From NCBI GenBank assembly GCA_022835595.1, contig BQUP01000002.1:682001-746000 (forward strand): a stretch of DNA of 64,000 nt. The letters run 5' to 3'. Source of the stretch: Cystobasidium ongulense. Taxonomy: Eukaryota > Basidiomycota > Cystobasidiomycetes > Cystobasidiales > Cystobasidiaceae. Below are positions 43,401 through 54,439 of this stretch, one piece after another; within the stretch, counting starts at the first letter, position 1, and every line of letters begins with the position of its first letter. Both the position numbers and the translations under genes were made by a program. The notes beneath the pieces were generated by a model. That model had not been told where the DNA came from. It was given only the letters and a program-made list of their open reading frames with translations, and made no database searches.

Positions 43401-45650
43401 ATGGCGCGACGGAGGAGGAACTCGTCGGTGATCATTGCGAGGGAGGATTTGGCAGCTGTGAACGGCCATGGAGGGAGTGCGAATGGAGGTGCTGGGGGTG
43501 CTGGTCAGATCAATCTCGCCTTGGTGCGTTGGATGCGAAAGATTCGCGCTGTTCTGTTCCTCGTGTCGCGTGAGCTGCCAGGACAGCTGGCGCACGCGGG
43601 CACAGAATGGACAGCACATCACAGTATAACCGGCTGACATCATCTTCTGCATCACAGGTCCTAGCCTACCTTCGCAGGAAACTGCCTGCGATTCTGTCCC
43701 TCATTATCGGCGTCCTCGTCGGCCTGCTCTTTGCACAGAGCTTCGGGAGAAGCGTGAGTCGGCTGGCCATAGCAAGCAGATGCTCTGGATGTAAGCTTGC
43801 TAATTGCTGACATGGCTACTGGCCCGCAGGACACGTCCGGTCAGCAATGGAAAGGCTCAGGCCGAGAGGGCCTCCAGTGGGCAGCTGCAGGAAGCCATAG
43901 ATCTGGAGGAAGACATTCAAACTACGTCCCAACTCTCGAGCAGCGCTTTCGCGTCTTTGAGAACTTGGGTACTCTGACTGGGTACCACACTCGCCAGGTA
44001 GGTGTTTTGGATGATTCGTGGGGAGTCCTCGTCTAGCTCGCTCACACGCGTTGCGTCTTCTGTTCCTTCTCCGTTAGTGCACCATCAACTCTCAATCATC
44101 TTACAAACGACAAGTGTACGAACGATACGAACGCTTGATAGGCTACGAACACACACATGTCCAGCCATCCTTCATAAACCGACTCATGCACGGTTTCCGC
44201 ACCCAAGACAACTCAATCGATGGAATCCCTCAGACCCATCTATCGAAACGATCCACTCAGTCTCGCTTAGCGCAACGACAAGGCCGAGGTGGCAGACAAC
44301 ATAAATACTTCTTCGCTATCAACTTGTACAACTCCTTTGACGTCATCCCGGACCTCTTCAGTACAATGTTCAAGGTCTCAAGTATCGTTGGTTTCCATAA
44401 TGTCTTTGTCTCGGTGTACGAGAACGGTTCGACGGATCAAACCAAGGCACTTCTCAGAATCTTTGATGCACTATCAAGAAGTGTCGGATTAAGAGTAGTC
44501 ATTCGAACTTCGTTGCGAACAAGAGGTGCTTTCCACCATCGTATCGAATATCTCGCCGAAGTCCGTAATGCTGCTTTAGCACCACTGCAAGAGCTGCGTG
44601 ATGCTGAAGGAGAGGAGTTCGACAGTGTCATTTTCATGGTGGGTAGCCCTGTTCAAGATGCAAATGGTTCGAAATCTAATGAACTTTGATCTTGGCAGAA
44701 CGATGTCTTGCCTTGTGTGGATGACTTGCTCGAGCTTATTTGGCAAAGTCGAACGCAAAATGCCGGTATCACATGTGGTGCAGATTACATTTTCCACGAT
44801 GAAGTCGTAAGTCACTTCTCTCTCTCGTCCCTTGTAGAGGTCCTGGCTGATCCAATCCCTGCATTTCACCAGGGTTCGGCCGTCTTCTACGATAATTGGG
44901 TGGCTCGCGACATGAACGGAACAGCGTTGGAAAACGCACCATTCGAAGCAGTCTTCCGAGATCCCGATTCGTCACATCGCTTCCAACGACACCTACCTAT
45001 TCAAGTGCAATCATGCTGGAATGGAATTGCTATTCTCGATCCTGCACCTATGTATGCTCATCCTCACGTCAGATTCAGAATGGCTAGACTAGGAGAGGGA
45101 GAGTGCTCTGCTTCTGAGTGCTCCCTCATTTGCAATGATTACTGGCAAGCTGGATACGGAAGAATCATCATGGTGCCGCGAGTTAGATTGGCGTATGACA
45201 AGCAGGTCTTCGACAGTAGGTTTAAGATCTTGCGGAGTTATCTTAAAACATCAATGCTGACACATCTTTTACGACAGTTATTCATCCCGATCGTCGTAAT
45301 TTGACAGTCATCAGAGGATACTCGAGACTTGGGGGCCATCCCGATGATCCCCAAAGTGATCCTCAGGATCGCGCATGGTTCGGACCTCACGACCGTCTTT
45401 TCCGTCAAGAAGAGAGCGAGCAAATCGACTTTAAGCTTCCACCACCTTATGGTTAGTCATATCACTTACCTGGCCCGTTTTTCTCAAGCATTCGCGTGCT
45501 GACTTCATTGGTATTTCCTAAGTCTGGTGTTGGGGCTGGGATGGTGCAGGTGACATTGAAGGGCCTGACGTAGAGCCAGTATGGGAGCCTCTCAAAAACT
45601 CGACTGGCGATCCTCGCCTTATTCGACATAACCGAGGCTTCAGTTTGTGA
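43401..45650 (+). CDS. GT69-family alpha-1,3-mannosyltransferase-like protein (CAP59/CMT1 family)
   Basis: GT69 members include Cryptococcus Cmt1 (alpha-1,3-mannosyltransferase) and the capsule protein Cap59. Exons: 43401-43523, 43658-43753, 43830-43997, 44078-44638, 44699-44806, 44873-45215, 45278-45451 and 45523-45650. A basic N terminus (MARRRRNSSVII) precedes one membrane anchor, LPAILSLIIGVLVGLLFAQS (about 51-70), giving type II Golgi topology. The catalytic domain shows KYFFAINLYNSFDVIPDLFS, VFVSVYENGSTDQTK, NDVLPCVDDLLELIW, TCGADYIFHDEV and GSAVFYDNWVARDMNG. Further on is SCWNGIAILDPAPM, and the late cysteines are in GECSASECSLICNDYW. Both ends are complete. Whether it acts in capsule, glycolipid or cell-wall mannan synthesis cannot be told from sequence. 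Confidence 0.92.
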
Positions 45651-46298
45651 TAACAGAACCCAAACTCTAGCCACAATAGGCAAAAGAAATCGCAATTAGC
45701 AAGACGGCTTATTTACCTAACTTTTTAGAAAATTCAGTTATTGACCAAGAAGGATGTTCAGTTTCACGCTACACGTGTGGTTATACGTGACGTCTAGATT
45801 TATGACAAGGTACTGGAGCATGCACGCACGCTCGCCGCTTCCTTTGACAAGTAGTTGAGTAGCTTCGGTATTAGGTGGAGGCTACTTCTCCCCGCATCTC
45901 ACAATGGAGCATTGCGAGATGCTGCATAGATACCCAGGCATTGTACAGTAACGAGATGGGCTTATTCGTGGACGGTGCAAATGTAAACATATCTGAGTGC
46001 TTTCGTTAGTCGAAATGTTCAAGTCGCGCCATGTCAAGCCTTACTCCATCCAGCCCAAGTTCGAGCTGTCTGTAATCAAATCGCAAAAGCTGGCGATTTC
46101 CAATGTTTACATGATAATGCACGAGAACTACTGTACTTCGCATCCTTACTGAAACTTCGCTTACAATGTTTCCCGGAGGGACTATTCGGTCGTGAATGTA
46201 TGAAACCTAGCATAATTTGAACGCAATCCTGATACTCGTGTATATCTTCGAGGCTCAAAAGTTTTGAGTCACTGTTCGTATCTCTGTAGCTACCGTTA
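45651..46298. other. Convergent 3' flanks, GT69 / CAF120-like
   Basis: A 648-bp spacer between convergent genes. I found no gene, repeat or RNA. Confidence 0.5.
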
Positions 46299-49200
46299 CT
46301 ACCTTGAATTAAAGAAGTCGCTCTGTGTACGCGATCCTTGTCTGCCGTGTCGATCTCCGCTCTGGCCACCTGGGGAAGATCGTCCATAATTGTCTTGGTT
46401 TGGCTGTAATTGACTAGGTGATCGGGATGGAGGAGCCATGCCCATGTATGAGCCTGGTGCGCCGTAACCTCCCATGTGAGGTGAGAACGGTGGAGACATG
46501 TATGGCTGACCCTGGCCTGCCATCAAACCTCCTTGATTGAAGCCTGCCATCGCTTGAAGGTAGGCGTTTTGTGCGGCTAGCATGGCGATTTCTGCAGAGA
46601 GAGAGGAAATGGAAAGAGTCAGCAAGCTTGAATGAGATCTTCGAAGATGATATAGACGTACGCTGCTGCATTTGAGCTGGGTCTGCATGGCCCATGCCGC
46701 CGTATGGGGCGGGAGGCATTCCGAATGTAGGCATGCCCGGCATACCCGGAATACCGAAATTCGGTCCACCACTACCATTGTAGGCCTGTCTCTGACCCAT
46801 CTGATCCATTTCCCTCTGTCTCATCTCCGCCATCCGTCGTTCTCTATCTCTTTCGGTAAGCGTAGCACCCAATCCACCATCTCTCTTCCTGTCCCTCTCA
46901 TGATTCACAATGGCGCCCACTAGACCTCCTTGCGGCATTGGTGCTTTGTGATCCAATTGTAAGAGAGGGCCTCCGGTTTCTTTAGCTAAAGCTTCCATCT
47001 GAGCAGCTGATTTATATTGCTTTTGTTCCATACCAGTCTGCAGCAAGCCATGTTGACCTACTGCCGCATTGCGCATGGCTCTACCATCCGCTGCTGCTGT
47101 TTCGGGATTATCGGGCATGTGAGCAAGCATGGTATTCTGGTTCATAGCCATTTGACCATTATTATAAGCTGATGGAGAGGGAGAATTTGCGTATGGCGAT
47201 GTTGCATTGTTGTAAGGTGATACACTGCCTCCACCGCTCATACGTTGCTGATGTTGCGCTTGCCAAGGTGGAGACATCATTGATCCGCCGCCCATTGGCA
47301 TCTGCATCTGAATTTGACCTGGCCAGCCATACATGCTACCTCGGTTGGGATCTGCAAATTGAGCATACTGTTGTCGACTCATGTCGTTGGAATAGGGAGG
47401 TTGTTCGGGTTGTCCTGGGGACATGCCACTTGTAGGTGAAGCATTACGGTTGAGGTAAGGATCGGTAGAAGGACCTGGTAGACCAGGCAGCGAGCGTCGT
47501 AAACTACCGCCTCCAGAGGAAGCTGTCGATTCTCGAAGGTGATTAGGTCTTTCTTCGCGTTGACGTGCCTGCTTGTACCGCTCAGCTTCGGCGATCGCAG
47601 CTGCTTCAGCTATTTTTCTCTGTTCTTCTTCTGCTTTCTTCCTTTCCGCTTCCTCCTCATGGTCAACGGAGTCTTTATCGCTGTCATCGTTCTCGTCCTC
47701 CTCATCGCTACTCCAAGTACCTAGCTTCTTCGTGCTCTTATATGTCCGGGGAGCACCTCGTCCTGGTCTCCGTGACGACCCACCTTGTGAGTTGACACGA
47801 GCCTCTCGAGAATGTTGAGATGAAGACGAATGAAGCTTCGTGGACTTCTTCTCAGGACTGGCATCCGTGACCCGCATTTGAGGAGCTGCTGTCTCGTTAT
47901 ATGCTCCATATGAATCAGGGGATAGTGGTTCATCATATGTCGGAGAGCCAGCTGAAGTAGTGTCGGTCGAGCTATAAGGCTGACGTATATTCGCACTGCT
48001 ACCTTTGGCATTCTTGCTTCCGTTGGTACTAATTGAAATTATCGGCTTGGTGTTACCCAACCCTCTAGGCGGCGACCTAGTGTGGGACTGGTCTTCAGTT
48101 TCAGCCATGGCAACATAGTTCAGTGCTGCTAAGTAATCGTCCTGTCCTTCGCTAGGTGCTGTGGAAGTGGCCGAAGCCTTGGCTTGTCGAAGTTCCTGGC
48201 TAGGCTGATTCGCTGATGATGAAGGTGCCTCCGATGGAAGAGTGTTGGATTGGTCGGAGACTTGCTTTGAGAGGTTTGAAGGTGGGAGATGCTGACTGGC
48301 CGAGCGACTGGGTGCAGCAGACCTCGGTTCCGCAAGTGTGCCTGGTTGAGAGTAATCGCTTGCCGAAGTTGGCGCAGCAGATATCGGCGCGCTGTTTCCA
48401 TATGTGTTCTGCCTATAATCCGAACCACCACCGAGTGTTCTATCTGCAGTGCTCGCCATACTGTCGGATCTATCTGACGGAGAAGGGTGGTTTGCCACTG
48501 CGGCTCTATTCATAATGAGCCTGGACAGCGAGGGTTGCGATTGGCCGCTCGCGGTCGAAGAAGCACCTCGGGACATGTCGTGTGGATGGTTGTCGTCCAG
48601 TGACATGGCGTACATTGCACCAAGCGAGTCAAAGAGGGCAGCGTGGTGAGTATTGTCGTTGTGGTGCTCTCGAGGCACGCGATCACCTTCGCCGTCCAGC
48701 GAGGAAGGACCATCGTCAGGAGTCCGGTAGTGAGAGCCCATCGCAGCGCTTGTCGACGATGAAACACCTTCACTCGCTGGAGTATGCTCTTTCTGGTGCT
48801 GAGATAACGGCGACGATACAGCTGCTGGTCCACCACGCAGAGTCTGCTCGCTCGGATGGTGCGCATGCTGGTGGCGTGGAGCGGCACGTGCATCGTCGGG
48901 GTTGCTGCTTTGTCCGAGCGCAAAGCCATTGTGTGGTCCATTCCCATCACCCTTGCTGAGATCTGGAGTAGGGATATACCCACCAGGCATATGAGCCACA
49001 GCAGCTGTGCTTGACAGAGCAGAGGGAGCACGCGATGAAGGGGCGGGTGTAGTCTCTCTAGAAGGTCTTCGAGAATTATAGTATGAACCACCCGTGCCTT
49101 GTTCATCGGTCTCAGTTTGTAGCTGCTCCTGATCATTCTCACTTGCCATCACACTACTGCTAGCCCCACCTTGAGAAGTTGCACCTTGTCGACTGTTCTG

Positions 49201-52143
49201 TCCTCTGTCCGAGGACATGTATGGACTGTATCGCTGTACGTCGGAAGAACTTGCACTTCCTGGTCGAAGCATGTTTCCATCTTGCCTATTCGGAGATGAA
49301 TAAACAGAAGAAGTATCCCCCTGTTGTCTCGGAGGGGACGCTTGACCGTAGTTTGTTCGAGGACTTCCATGCGTACTTTGACTATCATGTACGAAAGATG
49401 TCTCGCCTTGTCGATATGGAGAACCTTCTCTTTCTGGTTTTGACGATCTTTCTCGAGACATCTCCTTGCCAACTAACATAGACGTGTCTGGAGCTGACCC
49501 TCTTTCACTAGCACGGGCGGAAACAGCAGGAGATGATCTTCTGTCGTTCGTATACGGAAGCTTCGGCGAACTTGAGCCCTGCCTGTCTCCCCGCTCGGAG
49601 TCGGTAAATTGAGGATGAACAGGTAGAGGTTCATTCACATTTCTGCCTTGACTCCTGGACGCCGTCCGAGCATCCTTTCCATCCATGCTTAGATTCTGAC
49701 TTTCTTCAATGGGCGGTAGGATAGGTGGAGTACTAGGTGTACTCGAGGTACCATTACGAATTAGCGGCCCTTCCCTTCTGTATTGCTCCACATCCCTCGC
49801 TGAAATCTGACCTTGCGGCAATGGTAATCCAGACGAAGGGGCACTACCACTGGTAACATTGTAAGCTTTCATCATTCTATCAACCAAAATACGCATAAAT
49901 CCATCGCTGATGGTTCGAGGATGTGTATCCTGGAATTGGGGCAAATCTTCGACCAATGGTGGATCGAAGTATAGACCACCTCGAGTTGGACCTGCTGGTT
50001 GAGCGAAGTAAGGAGAAAGTGAATTACGAGGGTCGTAGAGCATTCTATCGGGTCTGCCGTGAAGCTGCAAGGAAGTGTCGAGACAGTAAGCGGATAATAC
50101 ATAGCAACTACAGAGGTAAAGAGCCTTCCGACTCACTCTGAAAGCATCATAAAAGCCTAGTATCCAACTGAGTAATTCACCGGCCATATCATTCTTAAAC
50201 TGACTTCGAACAGCATGACCAGGTCCCGGAGCTTCCGAATCGCTCTCGTTTCCAACCAGCATACATAACAACTGAATCTGGTTATCGGCTTTTCCTAAAT
50301 CTTTATTCTCTCTCTTCATTGCTTCTTCAAAGGCAGAAATTGGATTCTTTGTATTTGAGGTTGATGAGGATTGAGAATAGGAAACCACTTCTTGTTCAAG
50401 CCATGTCATTCTTCCGTGCAATTTGAAAGTTCTAGCATGTGGTATAAGAGCTTCATTCTCAGGCCAAACAGCATAAGCTGACCAAACCTGATTGATAACA
50501 CAGAGTGGCCTTCTTGTAAGTTGTAAGCTGTTCGAAGGAAGTGCAGATATTGACTGTGCTTGAGCAGCAATATTAGATGACGATCTAGAAGAGGAGAAGT
50601 CTACACTTGAACGTAGATTTGGAGATGCCGGAGATGGGGATGAAGTGAGAATACCGAATAAAGCGAGTGTAGGACCGACATTCGGATCTTCAAGCTGAGT
50701 ATTATAGGAAGTCATTACAGGCGAAGAATTCGCTTCATTCGAAGTTGATGATGCATTATTGTTATTTCGCCCAAATTCGCTCGTAGAATTGCTCGGTGAA
50801 TTACTTCCTCCTCCAAGTAAGCTAGACATGAAGCTTTTCCTCTTTTCTTTCTTCTTGGTAGTAGAAGCCAGGCTTGTAGTGGATGCAGATGCAGGTAGAC
50901 CACCATTTGAAGCAATTTCATTGGAAGTACCAGGATTGCTATTCGTATTAGCATTCGCAGTTCTATATGTACCAGGTTCAGTAAGAACAGCGTAGACCCT
51001 TTTCCATTCGGTATCTCCCGGTAATCTAACATCTATCAATCCTTCTGCTCTCCCAACCTTAGCTCCTTTGATAGTAGATCCGAATGAAATAGCGGATTTG
51101 ATTGGATTCAATTGCTGTTCTTCCTTGATACCTAATCTTGCTGCCGTATACAGGGTTTCTAATCGCTGTCGTTCCCATATCGACAAGCGAATAGTATTGA
51201 TCCATCTTCGTAGTTCTTCTTCGTTCTCTGTTGCGAACGTAGTTGAATTGCTGCGGTGTTCCATGATTGATGAGAATTGAGTGACAGGATGGGGAATGCA
51301 AGGCACGTGCAAATTGACGTTCGTTGCGGGGTAATAAAAAAGCAAGGTCGTCAGACAAAGGTGACCTTGGAAGACATCATACAACGCAAAGATGGTAGAA
51401 GCTCACTTTCCAGCCGTATTCAGCACAAACGTAAACGGCGTAGGTGCATCAAACGCTTCAGCTCTGCTCGCCCATTCCCGCTTGGCATCAGCTCGCGCCA
51501 CAAACCCATCCTGCAGATTCATCGAGGATGGATGTACGAATGTGCCTTGAGATTGAGCCTGTTTGAGCCCTTCATCTGGCCACAAGCAGAGAATGCAGTC
51601 TTCGAGGCGTATATAGTATTTGACGAAGCGGGATTTGGGTTGCTGAGTATTTGCAGCATTGTTTGAAGGAGAAATAGGACCGGCGGTGCTGTTGCCGTTG
51701 TTCACGCTATGCCCTGTGTGAGCAGAGGAAGAAGGATGGCCATCCAGCCTCCACAAGTACCCAGCCTTGTACACCTTCCTTGCATTCAAGAGCTGCGCAC
51801 ATGCTGGGAGGCTATGCAGGCCAGCTGTGGGCGAGCGTACTTGGGTTGGGTTGCGCTGTTCGACGAGGGACTTTCTTCGACTTTCCGGTGGGGTCATGGT
51901 AGATGGCTGGGTCTGTCCAGGCTGCGATGATTGCCTTCGTTGCTGCGTGATGTCTTGCTGCTCCTGCTGTCGTGGCTTTTGCGGAATTGGCGGCAGTCCA
52001 CCAGGTTCATGACGATTGCCGAACTCGGAGGTGGATTGACTGGCAGGAAGAGTAGGGGACGCAAAGCCATTCTTTCTGTCTGTATTGGTGTTGCTACTGC
52101 TCCCTCCTCTCAGCGACGAGATGGATGCCGAGAAGCGGTGCAT
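46299..52143 (-). CDS. CAF120: Large PH-domain protein of the Caf120 family
   Basis: Yeast Caf120 associates with the Ccr4-Not complex, and relatives such as Skg3 sit at bud sites. Exons 52143-51407, 51250-50137, 50064-46662 and 46591-46299 sum to 1,848 residues. A PH domain spans about residues 120-275. It starts VYKAGYLWRLDGHP, continues SRFVKYYIRLEDCILCLWPD and closes with EEELRRWINTIRLSIWERQR. It is followed by the conserved Caf120 region, with GLIDVRLPGDTEWKRVYAVL, VINQVWSAYAVWPENEALIP, ELLSWILGFYDAFRLHGRPD and FDPPLVEDLPQFQDTHPRTI. From about residue 640 to the end the chain is low-complexity (Ser/Gln/Pro/Gly), with an acidic-basic coiled coil at EEEAERKKAEEEQRKIAEAA. Inner introns were placed where hydrophobic intronic translation breaks the conserved frame. 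An upstream in-frame ATG at 52285 is a less likely start. Confidence 0.85.
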
Positions 52144-52544
52144 GGTGTGTGTATACTTTAGAGAATGGTACAAAGTCAACGACTGGCAGGAAGAAGTGTG
52201 AGTGAGGTGGTCGGTGGTGGAAGAAAGCAAGGAAGCAATGGTATAAGATGAGAAGCCTCTCTCTGTACTATATAACCATCCTTTCATTGCCTCATAACTG
52301 CATCGCACGCTTCACACTCCATTCACTCCATTCATCTTCCATACTGCGCCACGAACATGAAGACCGACGGCGAGGACGAGTTCAGCTCTCTCGTTACCGT
52401 CAACAACATCAAGTGAACAATCCTACTGCAATCACACAGTAGCATCACTCATACACGCGAGTCGAATACCGCACTCGCTCAACCCTCCGTCGTCCTCATC
52501 AGCAACCCTTGAAACTCGTCTTCGACACCAGCAATCTCAGCAAG
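52144..52544. promoter_or_regulatory. Divergent promoter, CAF120-like / EBP1
   Basis: This 401-bp spacer between divergent genes contains a TATATAA-like string (about 52266) and the short upstream reading frame at 52357. Otherwise I see nothing distinctive. Confidence 0.45.
52357..52416 (+). other. Upstream ORF or alternative first exon of EBP1 homologue
   Basis: Nineteen codons (MKTDGEDEFSSLVTVNNIK) precede a stop overlapping a GTGAAC donor-like site at 52413. Splicing from 52412 to acceptors at 52532 or 52541 would join in frame to the main ATG at 52545 and add about 20 residues. It may therefore be a regulatory uORF or an alternative N-terminal exon. Confidence 0.4.
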
Positions 52545-53902
52545 ATGTCCACCACCACCACCGCCGCTACTCCAGCAGACACACCTGTCCTCGCACCCGC
52601 AGTCCTCGACAAGTACAAGGCCGCCAGCAACGTCATCGAAGCCGCCCTGAAGCAGATCATCCCGCTCTGCAAAATCGACGCGGTCATCCTCGACATCTGC
52701 AAGGCTGGAGACAAGGCGGTCGAAGCCGAAGCAGACAAGGTCTACAACAACAAGTCCAAGACTGGAGAGAAAGTTGCAAAGGGTCTCGCTTACCCTACCT
52801 GCCTCTCCGTCAACGGCGTCATTGCAAACTTCTCTCCCCTCCCCACAGACACCGACAATGCAAACTTGAAGCTCAAGGAGAATGATATTGTCAAAATCAC
52901 ACTAGGTGCTCATATCGATGGCTATGCAAGCGTAGGAGGTGAATCTGTCATTGTAACATCCGCCTCGACCGTCGAGAACGACGTCAAGGCAGACCTCGTC
53001 ACAGCTGCATATCAAGCAACCGAAGCTGCTCTCAGATCCGCAAAAGCTGGTCTCAAAAATTGGGAAATTACAAATGGTATCGCCAAAGTGTTGGATGAAT
53101 ACAAAGATGGTAAATTCAAGGTTAGAGGTGTAGAGGCTGCTGTCACAAACGCTTCTGCTTTCGGATGGAGAATGCAAAAGGATGATATCCAAGCAAAGAA
53201 GACTATCACTCCATTCCCATCTCCTGAACAGAGACGAGACTCTGATAACTCTCATACCTTGGAAGAGGGCGAGGTGTACCAGCTTACCGTAGCCGTCACA
53301 AACGCCGAAGACGCAAAGGTCAGACCCGTTCCCTTTCCATTCATTGTTCATCCTGTCGACTGACGCTTACTTGATCCTCCCCGCAGGCACGAGACTCTAC
53401 TTCGACCACCACCTCAGTCTACTGCCGTCTACCAGCAACCTACATTCTCAAGATGAAGGCTTCGAGAGAGGTATATTCTGAGATCGTGAAGAAGGCCGGT
53501 GCTTTCCCATTCCCTTTGAGAATGCTCCAAAACGAGACCAGAGCCAAGCTAGCGTGAGCAAACCATCTCAAAGGGTTGACTTTATATAGAGGTACTGACA
53601 ATTAAACCTGACTGCCTGCAAATAGCGTCCGAGAATGCGTTCAACACGGTCTACTAAAAGCTTTCGATGTTCAAGCTCTAAACTCAACGAACGAATCTGA
53701 AGTAGTAGCAAGTTTCACAGTCACATTCGCACTCACCAAGAATGGAGTTGTTAGACTTACACCAGCACCAATTTGGTACTCGCCTGACAAAGTCAGAGGA
53801 TCAGTAGAGATTAAAAATGAAGAAACTAAAGCTTTGATCACAAGAAGCTTGAAACCTTCTAACAAGAAGAAGGCTGAGAAGAAGACTGAAACAAAGGCAT
53901 AA
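52545..53902 (+). CDS. EBP1: EBP1/PA2G4 homologue (non-peptidase pita-bread fold)
   Basis: PA2G4/EBP1 proteins (S. pombe Cdb4) are ribosome- and nucleic-acid-binding relatives of methionine aminopeptidase 2. Exons 52545-53318, 53387-53553 and 53626-53902 give 405 residues. Family segments are VLDKYKAASNVIEAALKQII, ICKAGDKAVEAEADKVYN, GLAYPTCLSVNGVIANFSPL and ENDIVKITLGAHIDGYASVG. Later ones are YILKMKASREVYSEIVKKAG, FPFPLRMLQNETRAKLA and VRECVQHGLLKAFDV, with a Lys-rich tail NKKKAEKKTETKA. The MetAP2 metal-ligand Asp is replaced in KITLGAHIDG (MetAP2 has an Asp at this position), as is known for the non-catalytic PA2G4 branch. It is not an Arx1, which is longer. G+C is high at the 5' end (39 of 60 at 52561-52620) and drops later (24 of 60 at 53641-53700). 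Confidence 0.93.
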
Positions 53903-54439
53903 TCTCGAAGCACGATGAAAGCATCATTGCATGGAGAGCCCGCCAAAATGATAGCGAAGAAGGGAGAGAAAAGACAGCAATGCACCAAAAGCAAAAGCTT
54001 GGATGAGAGGGAGGGCGCATATGCAGGGGTAGAAGTATGCCAGACGAGAACATAACTCAGTGGATTCAGAAAGCTGTGTCGTGTACTCTTATCTTGTGTG
54101 AACTCCCCTCCGCCTGTACATCTTACCCACTAAGCAATGAAACCCGAACCAGGCTAAAAAAGTCGTACATTCGCCCGATATAGCACATGCTCGACTTGCT
54201 CACATCGTGAGAGCTGTTGATGAAAGGCTCCAGTCAGCTCGTTCGATGAGAACGGTCGTTTTTGCTATGTATGTTCTGTGTTGCTTTAGGAGGGTTGCCC
54301 AATTTGAGCTTCTGCCAGCATATCAGGATCAAAGCATATCTGCTATAGCACAACACTTTGCAAGGCCCGCATTTTCCACGCATGCTCTCTATTATTAAAT
54401 TCGCTCCATCGGATTCCAAAAAAAACTAATAGTGCATCT
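53903..54439. other. Convergent 3' flanks, EBP1 / GYF protein
   Basis: A 537-bp spacer between convergent genes. I found no gene or repeat. Confidence 0.5.
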
